From Mariannaea sp. PMI_226 (Eukaryota > Ascomycota > Sordariomycetes > Hypocreales > Nectriaceae), in assembly GCA_024336345.1 (NCBI GenBank), contig JANFOG010000016.1, forward strand, positions 310,001-374,000: a DNA stretch of 64,000 nucleotides. Reading direction: 5' to 3'. The number at the start of each line of letters is the position of its first letter. The first letter of the stretch is position 1. A model generated the notes under the pieces. It saw nothing but the letters and a program-made list of their open reading frames with translations. It did no database searches and had not been told where the DNA came from. Below, one piece after another: positions 33,248 to 45,469 of the stretch. Made by a program: the position numbers and the translations under genes.

Positions 33248-35777
33248 TTATTCCCAACCCTCCCACAAGATCCAGCCGTCACAGTCGCTCAAGGCTGCCG
33301 GTACCCCGATATTGCTTCGCTGATACGTAGTCGGTGGATTGGGGTTAGGAATGGGGTTGATATATGTATCAATTAATTGTGGTCCAGTAGACGCCGCAGG
33401 GGGAATCGGGGGCACTGAGGAAGTGGCGTTGAGATTGATATCAGCCGCCCTCAGACAACGATCGTAGATCATACGAAGCCCGTGTGTGATATCATCCAGA
33501 TTTAACTCTGGGTTTCTGACACATGATAGCACAACTGACAGGCAGACAATATCCTTTGTGTCGCGCCCACTAATGTTTCGGATGAGAAGCTCCAACGTAT
33601 TGTCAACTGTGTGTATAAGTCGTGATGGCGACCAGAGGATAAGATTGTCAGGATTATAACTAGGATAGCCATCCGAGGAATCGGGCGTCATGTGTAAGCC
33701 CCGGGTGCCAAGGCCGCTTCTGTCTGAAGCAGGGCGCAACGCAGCCCGAATATAGAAGCACACACTTAGAGCTGCCTGGATGATATCCTTCTTCAGCACT
33801 TGGTGGTACATTTCGGCAACATCCTGAAAATGTGCCAGCATTGGGTCGAGCTCGTCGAGGTATTTCATTATGACCATTGATGATCGTAGATAGGCTCGGG
33901 ATATCTGCGCTGGAGCATCAGGAGCACCGATGGCGAAGGGTCGATAAAGTGCGAGAAGCGGACGCCGTACATGCATGTCGAGGATGACTCGACAACGCCA
34001 CATCTTGCTCTTCTGTGCATCGCTCAGGATGCCTTGCCTAGGGAAAATATAATTGATATCGTCTAGGTATCGCTCTAGTTTGGCCCCCACGTCTAGGACT
34101 TCCTGGTAGTCTCGGATGCTTTCGATGCGGTTCAGTAGATGTGCCACCTTCATCCGGGCACCGAGAGTCGTTGCCGCATAAACTTGCATCTGGTTGTCTG
34201 TGACTTGGTCAATAGGTTTCGAGGGAGGAAGTTCGACCATGTCAGGGTAAAGATCGCTGTCATCGAGGTTTCTGGGTGGCCGGCATGTGTAATCACCCTC
34301 TCGGACGAGGCATGGTAGGTTGCTCGCAAGAGATATATGAAGATCCATATCTAAAATGGTGAACCACAATCGACGTCTCATTTCACACTGGAACACTGGC
34401 ATTCGGGCTTCATATTCGCAAGGGTCACGGTGAAGACCCATGGTCATTGCCATGCGAACGGTAGAGCCCAAAGATGTCCAAGAGTCTTGAATGCGGGGTG
34501 TGATCATCCTTTGAGCATGCAGTAGTAGAACTTCAGTTTGGAGAGTTGAGAATTCGACCAATTGCTTCCCCCTCAGTCTGTCGAGCCATGCACGGATAAG
34601 GGCACAAGCTGTTGGGATGTGCACTCCTTCAGTCCTCTCATGGCCGAGCCCCTTGGACTTTGTATCAAATCTGGATGCAACCGACAGCACTGCGAGAAGT
34701 TGCGGCAAGAAGAATTCGGACGACATTTCTCCTTGCCAGTATAAATTGTAATGTTGCTGAAAGAGAGGCAAATGCAGAGTTCGGTATATTGTTTCGGAGG
34801 TGTCAATATATGAGTTGATTAGGCGATCGCAAACGTTCTTTTTTGGTAAAATATCTACCATGCGCGTCTGTACCGGCATCATCGAGTCAACGAAGACTGT
34901 GATTGGAGCGAGGCATTTGCGATACTCGTTGAGAAGAGCTTTGTGAAATCTTTTGAAATTCCCCATGAGATCTCCAACGCTGCCGTTATTGCTATGGTTC
35001 GCCATGAATTCTTTTGCGTCTTCGAACTGGTCCCATGTTAGGAGCCGACGGAACAAAGATTAAGAACCCAACCCCTAAGGTATGATGATATCAACTTACT
35101 AGGTTCAGAAGGACACGGGGGCTGTTTTGACCGTGGTATCTAGTTCTGAAGGCGCTCTCCTTCACAGTCAGGCCCCGAATGGTTCCAGACGACGCAGCAA
35201 TAAGCTTTGCCCCACTGGAGTCGGATGCAGCAGGACTGCGAGCCGTGAGGTGCTTCTCGAGACGTTCCATGCGCAGTGCTAATTCTTCTAAAGAAGGTGC
35301 AGGACCTGAGTCTCCATTCTTGATCGATGCAAAAACAACATCGTTGGTCGGAAGTGGCGTGCTCGCTGGAAACATGCCTGGACCGCAGTTGCGTTTCGAT
35401 GGCCGAGAATCGGCTGTCTCGACGTCGGATCCATCAGAGAGGTTACCTGAGTCGTGATCGGCAGCGTACTTGCAGGTGCGACTCGATTTTTGACACTGCC
35501 CGCAGGGGCAGAGCCGATCGCACCGTAGCTTGCGCTTTCGGCATTCAGTACACGACTTCACAGGCCGAGGCCTCTTGACACTGCGTTGTTGAGACTGCGA
35601 TTGGGGAGGATGGGTAGGGGCGCGACCTTGAGGAGGGGTCTGCTGGTGAGAATGGTGATGCGGCGGAGTGTGGTGTGCTTGATGGACAGAATCGTACGGC
35701 GCCGAATTGAGGATACCAGGCGGTGGTGCAGCACCACCAACACTCATATCATGAGCTGAGGGGTGGAGCGCAGCCAT
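33248..35777 (-). CDS. Zn2Cys6 fungal transcription factor
   Basis: Exons 35777-35100 and 35026-33248 flank a 73-nt intron (GTAAGT donor, CTAAC branch, GACCAG acceptor) and give 818 aa. The first 70 residues are rich in His, Pro and Gln. The zinc cluster follows basic RPRPVK: cysteines 76, 79, 86, 92, 95 and 102 fit CX2CX6CX5CX2CX6C, with an extra cysteine at 90 inside the loop. A likely coiled-coil linker is LEELALRMERLEKHL. The middle homology domain (from about residue 290: CDRLINSYIDTSETIYRTLHLPLF, later MAMTMGLHRDP and EMRRRLWFTILDMD) is the fungal-specific transcription factor domain. It is a nuclear DNA-binding regulator. The neighbours give no pathway hint, and I cannot name an orthologue. 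Confidence 0.92.
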
Positions 35778-38455
35778 GCCGGAAGGGCCTGCAATGGTCG
35801 AGAAGCGAGGATGAAATGTGATTGATGACGAGAGCGGAAAAAGTTGGAGAGTGTAGCAGTCGTGAGAGCCTGTGTATAGGTCGAGAGGCTAGGGAAGAAG
35901 GAGCGAGTGGTCAACGGGGACCTGGCTTCGGAATCGAGGGAAGGCGTTTGGAGGAAAAGGTCGGGCGACTCTCGACGGGATTGGCGAATTGGTCACGATA
36001 CCTCGGGCGTCTCGTGGAGCACGCAGGCTGAATCGAGTCGCAGATGCGCCGATGTCGCGGGGGACATGGCGGATGGCGAAGGGAAGAATCGACAAACAGT
36101 AGTGAACAGAATCGAGGATGGCGTGGTGGAGGAGAGAAAAGGAAGGAGAAGAAGCAGAAGAAGAAGAATAAGAAGATGACTACGGATCAGAAGGACGTGG
36201 AGAGAGCACCTGGGACGCGGACTTGGGACGGGGCACGGCCAGCGGGAGGTGGGAGGTGGGACGGAGAACGGGGGACGGGGGGCGGGACGGGGATGCTCGA
36301 GGGCCCTGCGGTCTGCGCGTGCAGATCACGACAGTGGGGAGGGCGCAGCACAAGGAGCCGTACCAAGTAGTTCATTCAGCAGCAGAGGCACCAAGGTTGC
36401 ACGGAGTATTCCGTACGTCAGTCAGTACTGCCACAGTACGTACTTCTGCTTCTGCTTCTGCTCCCTCCTTGATATGCCACAACTAACCGATAGCTACAGA
36501 TTATTCCTTTGCAAGTTGAGAGTCGTTCTTCCGGGGAACAGGGAGGAAGCAAGCCGAATACAACAACATGTCCGTACAGGGAGCAGGTTGCGAGTCGGGG
36601 AATGGTTAGTGAAGTCCTAAGGAAAAGGCCGAAGTGCTAACCACGTCGTTCATGGACACACCCGAAAGTGGAGTGGCTTCTTCTTTTTCTTTTTTTTTTT
36701 CCTATTTTGAAGGGAGATGGCCCGGTTTGCTGGGATCTTAGCTTCCCATTGTCGTCGACGCCAGGTGGTCTTCCGCTAGGGGCCGGGTACGGGCCCTGCT
36801 GTGCTCTCTGCGCCCAAGAGACGGGGCCAAGGGTCCAAGGTCCAGGGCCTACCGGGGGCCTGTGAAATGTATGGGGCTAGGATGAGCGGTTTTAGTGGTG
36901 TTGCCGATTAGTTGACGGGCACCTGAGTCGTGACAGTCCAGCAAAGCTCCCGTGAAAGTTGGTAGCTAAGGTAGCTAATAAAGTAGCTAATCAGTGAGCA
37001 GGCGAATCTGTTCATCCGGTTGGTAGGAAAGTTGGGTCCTTAATCAAATGCATCTTGTCCTTGCTGGGAAGCAAGCTTTTTGGTCAAGCTGAGAGCTGGA
37101 AGTAGTGATGCTTGTTGACTGGAATCATTTCTTTGGCCAATTGGTCTGGCCGTATGGTTTGGCCGTAACGGAGTAGTGGCGGGAGTGAGAGGGGGGAAGA
37201 AAGCTCAATTCGGCCGACAGAGCAAATGACCCCATAATTACAGAAGATTGCCTTCTGAGAGAAGGATGGAGCCAGATCAAGAGCCAAAGACCCTGAAGGG
37301 AGTCGTTTAAACGGTGATCCATCCCGCCCAAGTGATTTATTACCGATGACATTAAAAAGGACGTTGATTGCTGATCCTATGGATCCCGATGACGCCAGAG
37401 AAGTAGATTTTAGGTATCGAGTACCAACATTAGGTACCCTTACGTAAGTCCAAGCGAGGTGAAATTGGACGAAAGTACCTAAAGCTTGCTACGAAGTGAC
37501 TTGCCATACGAAGGATGTAAGCGATGGATGCTCTGCCGCGCCTGCCACAGTATTATTAATTGCTGAATAAGTTCCTGAGTAAGGTGCGCAGGTAATTAAT
37601 TGTCCTGCATACATCTTACAGCAGCTAGAGGACTGGCTTTTGCTTTCCGTTTATGGAGCTTACTTTCATGCTTTTTTTTTTGTCTTCTCCATAACCTTGC
37701 AGGAGGTCACCGTTGGGTACCTTGTTACAGGACAAGGAAGAGCCCTGTTCTGGAGGAATATTCCCGGGATTGAACGAGCGGGAAGTGAAAGAATAAAATA
37801 AAATAAGAAATCTCAATTAGTTGCGAGCCAACCAAGGGCTTCATTCTCCTTTGCGACGCAATGCTTACCATTTTGATGTCGTTTCATCTGCCCACGAGAC
37901 GTCAATGGATAGCGTGTCACTGCTGCAGCATGCCTTACATTATAATGCTACGGAGTAATACCTGTGTACGGAGTACATTGCTGGGTACTTAACCATGTCC
38001 CATTTCTATACGCTGCTATCGGCCGCATCGGCCGCCCGCCCTCGGAGCCGGGCCCTTGGATACCACGCTGAGGCAAGCCAAGACCGCCCGGGGTCTCGAC
38101 CCTTGTCGTTCTGACTCGGCCCTCGGGTTGGAGGGCTGAAGGGTTGGAGCTAGGAGGTAATTGATTCACGGGTACGTCAGCCAGGGGCTGTTGTTCGAGC
38201 TCACGTGACCCTCCCGACATCTGGAGATTGGGCTTGGCCTTATCAGCTAAGGAGCCCTGCAAGCCTGTACTTGGTAAGCATATATGAGCTGACTTTCAGT
38301 GGCGTTCAGCTGCCACAACAGCGCTTTCAATGTCGATGCATTTGACTGAAGATAAATATCTAAAATACGAAACGGTTCCCTAATAAAAGGTGCCCCCCCA
38401 AACAACAACACAAATAAAAAGATCCCTCAGCTCCTCTCGCTCAACATATATATAT
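35778..38455. other. 2.7-kb intergenic region
   Basis: This lies upstream of the Zn2Cys6 gene and downstream of the ankyrin gene. AG-rich and GAAGAA-type repeats lie near 36140-36175, TTCTGC repeats near 36445-36465, and TACGGAGTA words at 37949 and 37967. No gene is supported. It may contain a long 5' leader for the regulator. Confidence 0.5.
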
Positions 38456-41400
38456 CTAAGTTACCACCTCTGGTCCAAATGCGGTTGTCGATTCAAATGC
38501 TGCCCATGAGGACAGGAAGTGGGTTATTTTCTTCTTATGATTGACGGGCTGGAGGCCTTCCTCCAAAGGGTCTTTCGATAATAATTGCAAGGCCTCATCA
38601 GCCACTTCCCGAACTGGTATTTCCAACACATTGGTCAGCCGATAAACCCAAGGGAGTCTTCTCGAGTACCAGTCGTCTCGCTTGGAAGCATGTAGAATAT
38701 TCGTCCTCTTGGAATCGTATTCATATTCTAGCCAGGCAACATATCGGGCAAGATCAGATTTAACCTCTTTAACAGGGTCCTGAGTCAAGGTTGCCATATC
38801 TACGGTACCGCCAATGTACTCGTCTCTTTCGTAATCAACTGTATAGCTCGCCTATAGCATTGTCAGCCGTTTCCTTTTAGGTAAACAAGAATGAAATCGT
38901 AAATACCCGCTGGGTCGTCTTTCTCCTCTCTTTTATATAGGTATTGTGAAGTTCGGCTTCTTCACATGCCTTGTCGAGCGAAACTTTAATCTGAATTCCC
39001 CAAACGTCGAGCAATTCTTCGTATGTCTGTTCATAGCATTGGCTCATCTCACTCTCTAGAATTTCAATAAACTCAGACTCTTCATCGAGAATCTCGTCAA
39101 TATCGTCGTCTGACATCTTGCGAAATCTCGATAATTGGTCGAAATTTACGTTAGGATGCTCACAAACGTGTTTCATGTCCAACTCGCTATGTTTGGCCTT
39201 CCGGATAAAAGAGAGTAAATTCGGTTTGGCCACATTCTCGCCCTTTTCTTCCAAAAGAATACTGAGAAACTCCAGTGACCAGATGGATAATCTAGCTCTC
39301 CCCCAAGCAATATCCACCGAGTGACCAAGAGCAGCCGCTGGAAAACAGCCACCCGGCGAGCAGGAACACCTGCAGTCATCCTTTGCCATGCAATCTGCTC
39401 CACGGGTGACCAATGCTAATACTTTGCTTATTGATTCTGAGGCTTCAACTGGGCTTCTTGAATCCTGTAACCTGTCGAAAGCATAGTAGAGTGGCGTGTG
39501 AGAGAAATGGTCCTTATGATTGATGTTGGCTCCAGCATCCATCAGTCTCTCAATCAAATCAGACTTGCAGATTGGCTTCGCAAGAGCCGACAAAAGAGGT
39601 GTTCTCCTAGTGCTATTTTCATAATTTATCAGGCTACATCCATGCTTCAGCAAGGCATCAACCTCCGCAACGGTCTTGACATAATGTAACAGCGTGTTAT
39701 CTTGCGACTCAAATTTGCCACAGGTGAAGTTGACTGAGCCACACTGGTCCAAAATCTGATCCAGTGAGAAGCAGCGGGTCCCAAACCAGTCAGGGTATCT
39801 GATATGAGATAATATTACCACAAGTTTAGCGAGGCCTTTTGCGTAATCCTGGACTGCGAGTAGTTTAACCTTCTCCAGAATGGGGATCATCAGATGCCAA
39901 TGCCCACGTGCAGCAGCGTATTGTAGAAAACAGTGCTTGAAGAGAGTGTCTGTGATATGTGGGGCTGCACCGGCTTCGAGAAGCTTCATGATGCTTTCTT
40001 CCTGGTCCATAGCAGCCGCATACATCAGGGGTGTGATGCCATATTTATCAACGGCGTCCACAGTGTGGCCGGATTGAATAAGAGTCTCCAAGTGGTGAGG
40101 TTGCAACACGGCTATATGGAGTGGAGTTTGACCCAGGAAGTTTCGTTCGTCTTTCCGTGAGCGAGCTGCCCATGTTCTGACCACCTCTGTGTCGGAAGAC
40201 AATACAGCTTCGTGAAGGGGAGTCATCATACCGAAACCTATGCGGCCGTGACATCATCATTAGCTTTGTTTGATTCAAAAATGCTGGCATGGTGTCTCGC
40301 CTTGATTATCTCTGCATAACAGCTGGATGTAGTCGATGAAAAAGGGATCAGGAGCAGAATATACCCATCTCCAAACAGGATCCAACTGTGGTTCTGGCCA
40401 GTCTTGTGCCGTGGGTGAGTCGATTAATGTTGCATCGTAGCCAAACTGAACGAGATATTCCAGCCAAGCTAAATGCCCACCTTCTTCAATCCATCTTGCG
40501 CAGTGAAGAAGGAAGCTTTGAGGAACCGAGACAAAGAGTCAGTATTCATTGATAACGCCATTGGCTTGTGATTGTGAGGGATTGGGCAAACCTCGTGTTC
40601 TCCGTTCCGCGTTTCATGTCAAATTCAACCATAAAAAGGCGAAGGAGTCCAATTTGCACATCTTCGCTGCCAAACCACTGACGAAGAGCAAGTTGCTAAA
40701 TGCGTTGTCAACATATTTAGACCGTATCGTTTGTCCGGTACACATACCTCAATGTAAGACTTTCCACTCGGGTTGACATGATCTTTGAAAGTCCTGTCTG
40801 AGTTTCGGAGTGTGATAAGACTATTTCGGGCCTCTTGCAAGGTAATCAGGCCGTATTCCGCCCTCCAAATAATTTCAAACCCGGGGGACGTATGTGGCAC
40901 AATTCGCTCCATCGTAAGAGCCGGCCGAAGAGAAATGCTTCCGCCTCCGGTGGCAACATGGAAGTAAAGAGCTAGTGATTGTCTGATCCCTAGTTGTGAG
41001 AGTGCGACCCTGAATCCGACGCTATATTTCGTAACACTGCAGGATTCATTATCGCAAGCGTTGCGGAAAACAGAAAGCGGTGTATACTGAAGTTCCCAGA
41101 ACCTCCCACCGGTCCTGGTCATAGAGTGGCAGGAGCAGGAGCAATGTCTTGTCTCGCAATTCCAGGGTCGATTACGTCTCGGAGGCCTAGAAATCTGAAG
41201 AGATTCCTCTACAGTCCTGGCGGAAGACCCGAACTTTTCTTCTGATCGGGATACCGTGGAGACTGTCGCTGTTAGAAGCGGAGTATCTAGGGCAAGTCGG
41301 TTAACTTGAGTTGAAGTACGGTATATCATAGCCCTAGGAAATTCTAATCAGTTCATCGAGGTCTAACAACTTTCCTCGTCCAAGTCGAAACAAGTACGAA

Positions 41401-41814
41401 CATTAGCAAGTCATCCCTTGCTCTTTGAAGATTGCGCTTGAGATCTTCCAAGTCGTCTTTCCAGTTTCGAAACGCAATGACTTTCGGTACAAGCTTCTGC
41501 TTGGTCGTCTTTTTCAACCGCTCTTTGAGCTTCTCGTCCAGTTTTGTGAGGTTCTGGACCACCTCGCTGCAGCTCAGCCGACATTGCTGTATGAGCTCCT
41601 GGAAGACAATGTCATCAACGCAAGGTGCAGTAGTGTCTACTTGGCTAAGCAGACGACCTAGCCGTTCTACTTCCAGTTCAAGGAAGTTCAAATCCGCTTG
41701 AGCTTCCTTTGCATGCCTGCGGATCTCGCGCAGTGTGTGGATACCGGCGTGAAGATCCACGATGAAAGATACCAGACTTACTGCACCTGTGATAATCCCG
41801 AATGCTTCAGCCAT
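38456..41814 (-). CDS. ankyrin protein with STAND-type N-terminus, no NTPase
   Basis: The model has six exons: 41814-41402, 41333-40748, 40695-40592, 40515-40301, 40237-38907 and 38851-38456; they keep frame and give 1014 aa. The N-terminus (MAEAFGIITGAVSLVSFIVDL then a heptad-rich helix) resembles the membrane-associating Helo-like/fungal N-terminal domains of STAND proteins. A cysteine-rich HCSCSCH motif opens a middle domain (GRFWELQYTPL, HTSPGFEIIWRAEYGLITL, VNPSGKSYIE) found in a family of Sordariomycete ankyrin proteins. Ankyrin repeats follow (MTPLHEAV, TPLHIAVLQ, TPLMYAAA, TPLLSALA, HTPLYYAF). The end is acidic then basic. No Walker motifs are seen. The intron after exon 4 appears to start with GC rather than GT, and the donor of intron 1 (GTTCGT) is weak, so those two joins are the least certain. 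Function unknown; a role in non-self or death signalling is only inference. Confidence 0.78.
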
Positions 41815-43862
41815 GATGAGCGATTCGGACTGGCGATGTAGGCTTTCTCTCTTGATACTATGAGCATCATCAAAATGCAGACACGGAGACAGATAGGAAG
41901 AGAGGGGTGCCAATACAGCTCTTTTCTCTGCCCTGCAGAATGCCTAGGCGGCCACGTGATGGCAAGGCGTTCTAAAGCGCGACAAATAACCCAATAAAAA
42001 TTGGAGGTAGTTGTTAGAGAATGGAAGCAACATGCGCCTCACATCATTTCTCCGATAGGAGAATGGGCTTTTGTCGAACGTATGTAATTTAGGTATCTAG
42101 TTATCTGCAGCTGGTTTCAGTGGTAAAAGATCCAGCCAGGGAAGTCTAGGGAAGTGAATAATGGCACTTCCCAGTACTGGACCTGAATGTGAGATGGACT
42201 GTAATAACTGACTGGTTAGAAGGCATACCTAGGTAAGTTAAGGATTCCAGTTGCTACTGTGGTAAGCCCTACCGGGGGTACAAGGGTCAGTGATTTTGGC
42301 CTGGAGCGCAGCTCGTAGTTCGTAGTTACACCGCATATTAGAAGGCTTGGAACCACACAGCCGCACATGCACAGAACCTAACTGCACAGGGCTATTTCTT
42401 GCACCCATTGTGCAGTCCGCGTGTTGTCCTGCATTTGGCATCACTTTTGACAACCTTGGATTTGACGTACAAATCATATTCATGTTTTTCTTCTTCTTCT
42501 TTTTGCATCGTCTCTTCTCTGCAAGGGACACACCCTGGCATGTGCTACTCTGCAATACCGGTAATTGTATAGATAGTGGGAGCAAGACATCCTCCAACAG
42601 CTCCAACAGCTCGAACTAAGAATGGTCAATACAGCTATATACTATGTAGGTACACATACATCCGGAGTAAGATATACTACGTACCAAGACATAAGTCACT
42701 TGATCATTGACAGTCACTTCCATCCATCATATCGTAAGAAATCTCTCCCCTTGAATAGCCTTGCTCGCCCTAGCCCTGAACCCCCCCAAAAAAAGCCATC
42801 TCGGCCGACTGACTTCCCATGCCTGTTCTTCCGTCGGCCCGTGGCATGTTTACGCACGTCTTAGTTAGCAAGCAGGGAGGCGGCAGTCTCATCCTCCCCT
42901 GTCAGCAGGGTACAGTAACAGACGCCATTCGTATTGCACTGAACGACAATAGGCAGGGGACTTGAGTGTTCCTGTTGCGCACCAATTCATTGTCATGCTG
43001 CTTTCTAGTTGCATAGGTATCTAATCATCTTGTAAAGCAAAGGTAGCCCCATCATGCCGCATTCCCATAAATCATGATTTTCTCGCATTTATTTGAAAGA
43101 GAAAGTGAGGGAGGGAGAGAGAGTGCGTATGTTAGTAGGCGACGGAGGTTCGGGGAATTGGGAGGGTTTTCGGTCCCGCCGTTCACCCACTTTCCGCTTT
43201 GCCGGCTAGCGACGACCACACGCACATTGGCCCACGGATTGCTTCAAAGCTCCCCCCTGTCCTCTGTCCACCTGAGATTTGCGTGTAACCCTTAAGCTTC
43301 GGCCGTACCAAAGTTTGCATTGCAAGGTTCATCAGCTTCCTCCTTATTTCGCCTACGACAGGGATGATCGGAGCTGGCTCGGATGTTTGTTCCAGCCCAG
43401 CTGATGGTCTGTGTGGTGCCACACCATTCCCTGATAATTGAAAGCCAGACCAATAATTGTCCTGTCTGACGCGGTTCACTATCCGTATGAAGTACATACC
43501 GGCTTCAGATTCATCATAATGACAATTGCAATGCCAATTGTAGTTAGACAGGCATGACATTGTTCACTGCATCCATTCCTCTTTCACTTGTACACTTCCA
43601 GTGAAATATAAAATCCGCGTATTATTATTAGCAATACGACTTTGCATACTGTAAGAAGGCCTCAACCATGCCTCAAATGGTATATTCTGCCAAGCCTGAA
43701 ATTGAGGCTTGAGGATATCTGACAAACGAAGACTGTACAGCTCTACATTACCATAAACAGAATGAAACATATTGTCGAGAAGAATTCTAACTAACCAGCT
43801 CCGTAATGGACGGAAACAAAAGGAAGAAAAACATCTTGTCTTCTAAATCAGTCTTTGCTTGA
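41815..43862. other. 2-kb intergenic region
   Basis: This separates the ankyrin gene from the transporter. A TTC-rich tract lies near 42485-42505. Minus-strand frames at 43183-43560 and nearby have no recognisable content. No gene called. Confidence 0.5.
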
Positions 43863-45469
43863 CTACATTCCAGACCTTTCTGGCGGCGATGTCCTTGCAG
43901 CCATCTTTCGCTCTCTCTCCAGCCTCCACGCTTCACCCCATATCCTGTGTATCCAAATAAGGGGCGAGAAGAGAACAACCACTCCTGTTAAGATTAGAAA
44001 CGCATTTCTTATCTTCACCGCTTTAATTAACGGCTGAATTACACTAACACCTACAGCACCCACGAGGCATCGACAGAGGTTGTTCGTGGCAGTAGCACCA
44101 GCTGGACCTTTGGGAAAACAGTCCACCAGCATCGTGGAGTTGATATTGAAAATTGCTGTGGCTGTAAATGCGATTATAAACTGCAAACCAAGTGAAGCAA
44201 CTAGATTCGCTGCAAAGTATCGGCGCAGGTCGTTTAGCTCAAAACTGGGGCCATAAAATGCGAGGGAGGCTGCAAAAGCAATACTGAAGTAGGGCATGAG
44301 TGGAAGACGTGCACGCTCAAACGGAAAGTCTTTGATATGCTTGATGTTTGCATTGGTATCCAAACCATGTTCCTCTTTATACTGTGCTTCAACATGCCTA
44401 AAGGTCCTGTCCAGGAGCCTTCCAGTGCAAATAGAGCCAAGAACGCATCCAATTCCGTTGGGGAGGAAGCAGAGACCAATCTGCCATTGGGTCAAGGTTG
44501 GAAACGTCTTCAACAATACCGTTGTAGTTGAAGAGGTCACCATGCTCCATATTGTGTAAACAAGAGTGCCCCAAGCTGCAAGGACAAAGATATCCTTTTC
44601 CAGCAGGTTCTTCAGAGGGGTGAGGGTCTCTTTGAATGACAATGGCGACGATGGTTGCTTTTGTGTTGGCTTGGCTGCGCTAGCCCATTCTTTGGGAGGC
44701 CGAACCAGGTAAATCCACGGCTTATGGAAGCCACTTAGCGGAATACTGCCATTTCCTGCTATTCTTCGTTGCGTCTCAGGCAGAAAGATTAATAATAAAA
44801 TGAGAACCAATAGACTGAAAGTAAAGAGAAACCAGAATATGCTCCTAAAGCCCCACGTACTATTGAGAGCACCACCAACAACTGGCCCAATAGCTTGACC
44901 TATCATTCTATTGCTAGATGAGTATACAATAATAACTAGGAAACCCGCTGTTGAAGAACATACCTAATACTAGCGTTTGTGCCTATAAAGCCCCCTCGTT
45001 CACTCGCATCGGCTATATCAGAGATAACACCTACGCTGATGCTAATTGTTGCAGCTGAGCCAGCCGCTTGGAGTCCTCGAAGAGCAAGTAACATTGGGAA
45101 GTTGGATGTAAAAGATAGAGCTAGATTTGCTCCAGTATATATAGTGAGAAGTATAGTGAATGTAAGGCGGCGTCCGCATTTATCGGACATGGCTCCAAAC
45201 AGAGAGGGAGCTATTCCTTGTACGACCATATATACTGTGATAGTAAGGGCAACCAGGGATGTGCTAACACCTAGGTCCAATGAGATTGAGCTGATGGCTG
45301 GAAAGTAGATATTTGAAGATAGAGGAGAGAAGGATCCTGCTAGGGAGACAAGAAAGACGAGATTCCATTTCTGGCGCCTGGAGAAAATATGATGTGGCGG
45401 CTCTTCTGCCCCCGTTGGTTGAGAGAGAACTCCAAGTTCAATATTGTCATTCCGAGGGGATGAAGACAT
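43863..45469 (-). CDS. MFS DHA1 multidrug transporter (Qdr-like)
   Basis: Exons 45469-44964 and 44907-43863 flank a 56-nt intron (GTATGT donor, CAATAG acceptor) and give 516 aa. About twelve hydrophobic helices are visible. The first, after KWNLVFLVSLAGSFSPLSSNIYFPA, is typical of drug:H+ antiporter family 1 proteins of the Qdr/Flr group. The loop motif A appears as SDKCGRR, and RGLQAAGSA and GPVVGGAL fit helices four and five. A central cytoplasmic loop of about 60 residues (after FLPETQRRIAGNGS) contains a Pro/Lys-rich stretch. It is probably a plasma-membrane efflux pump; the substrate is unknown. No biosynthetic genes are adjacent. Confidence 0.92.

Noticed and set aside
36044..36620. Overlapping plus-strand frames of 108-123 codons upstream of the Zn2Cys6 gene
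   Set aside because: They consist of Gly/Arg/Lys-rich low-complexity translations of purine repeats.
43183..43560. 125-codon minus-strand frame
   Set aside because: It has an ATG but no domain, no conserved motif and no splice partner.
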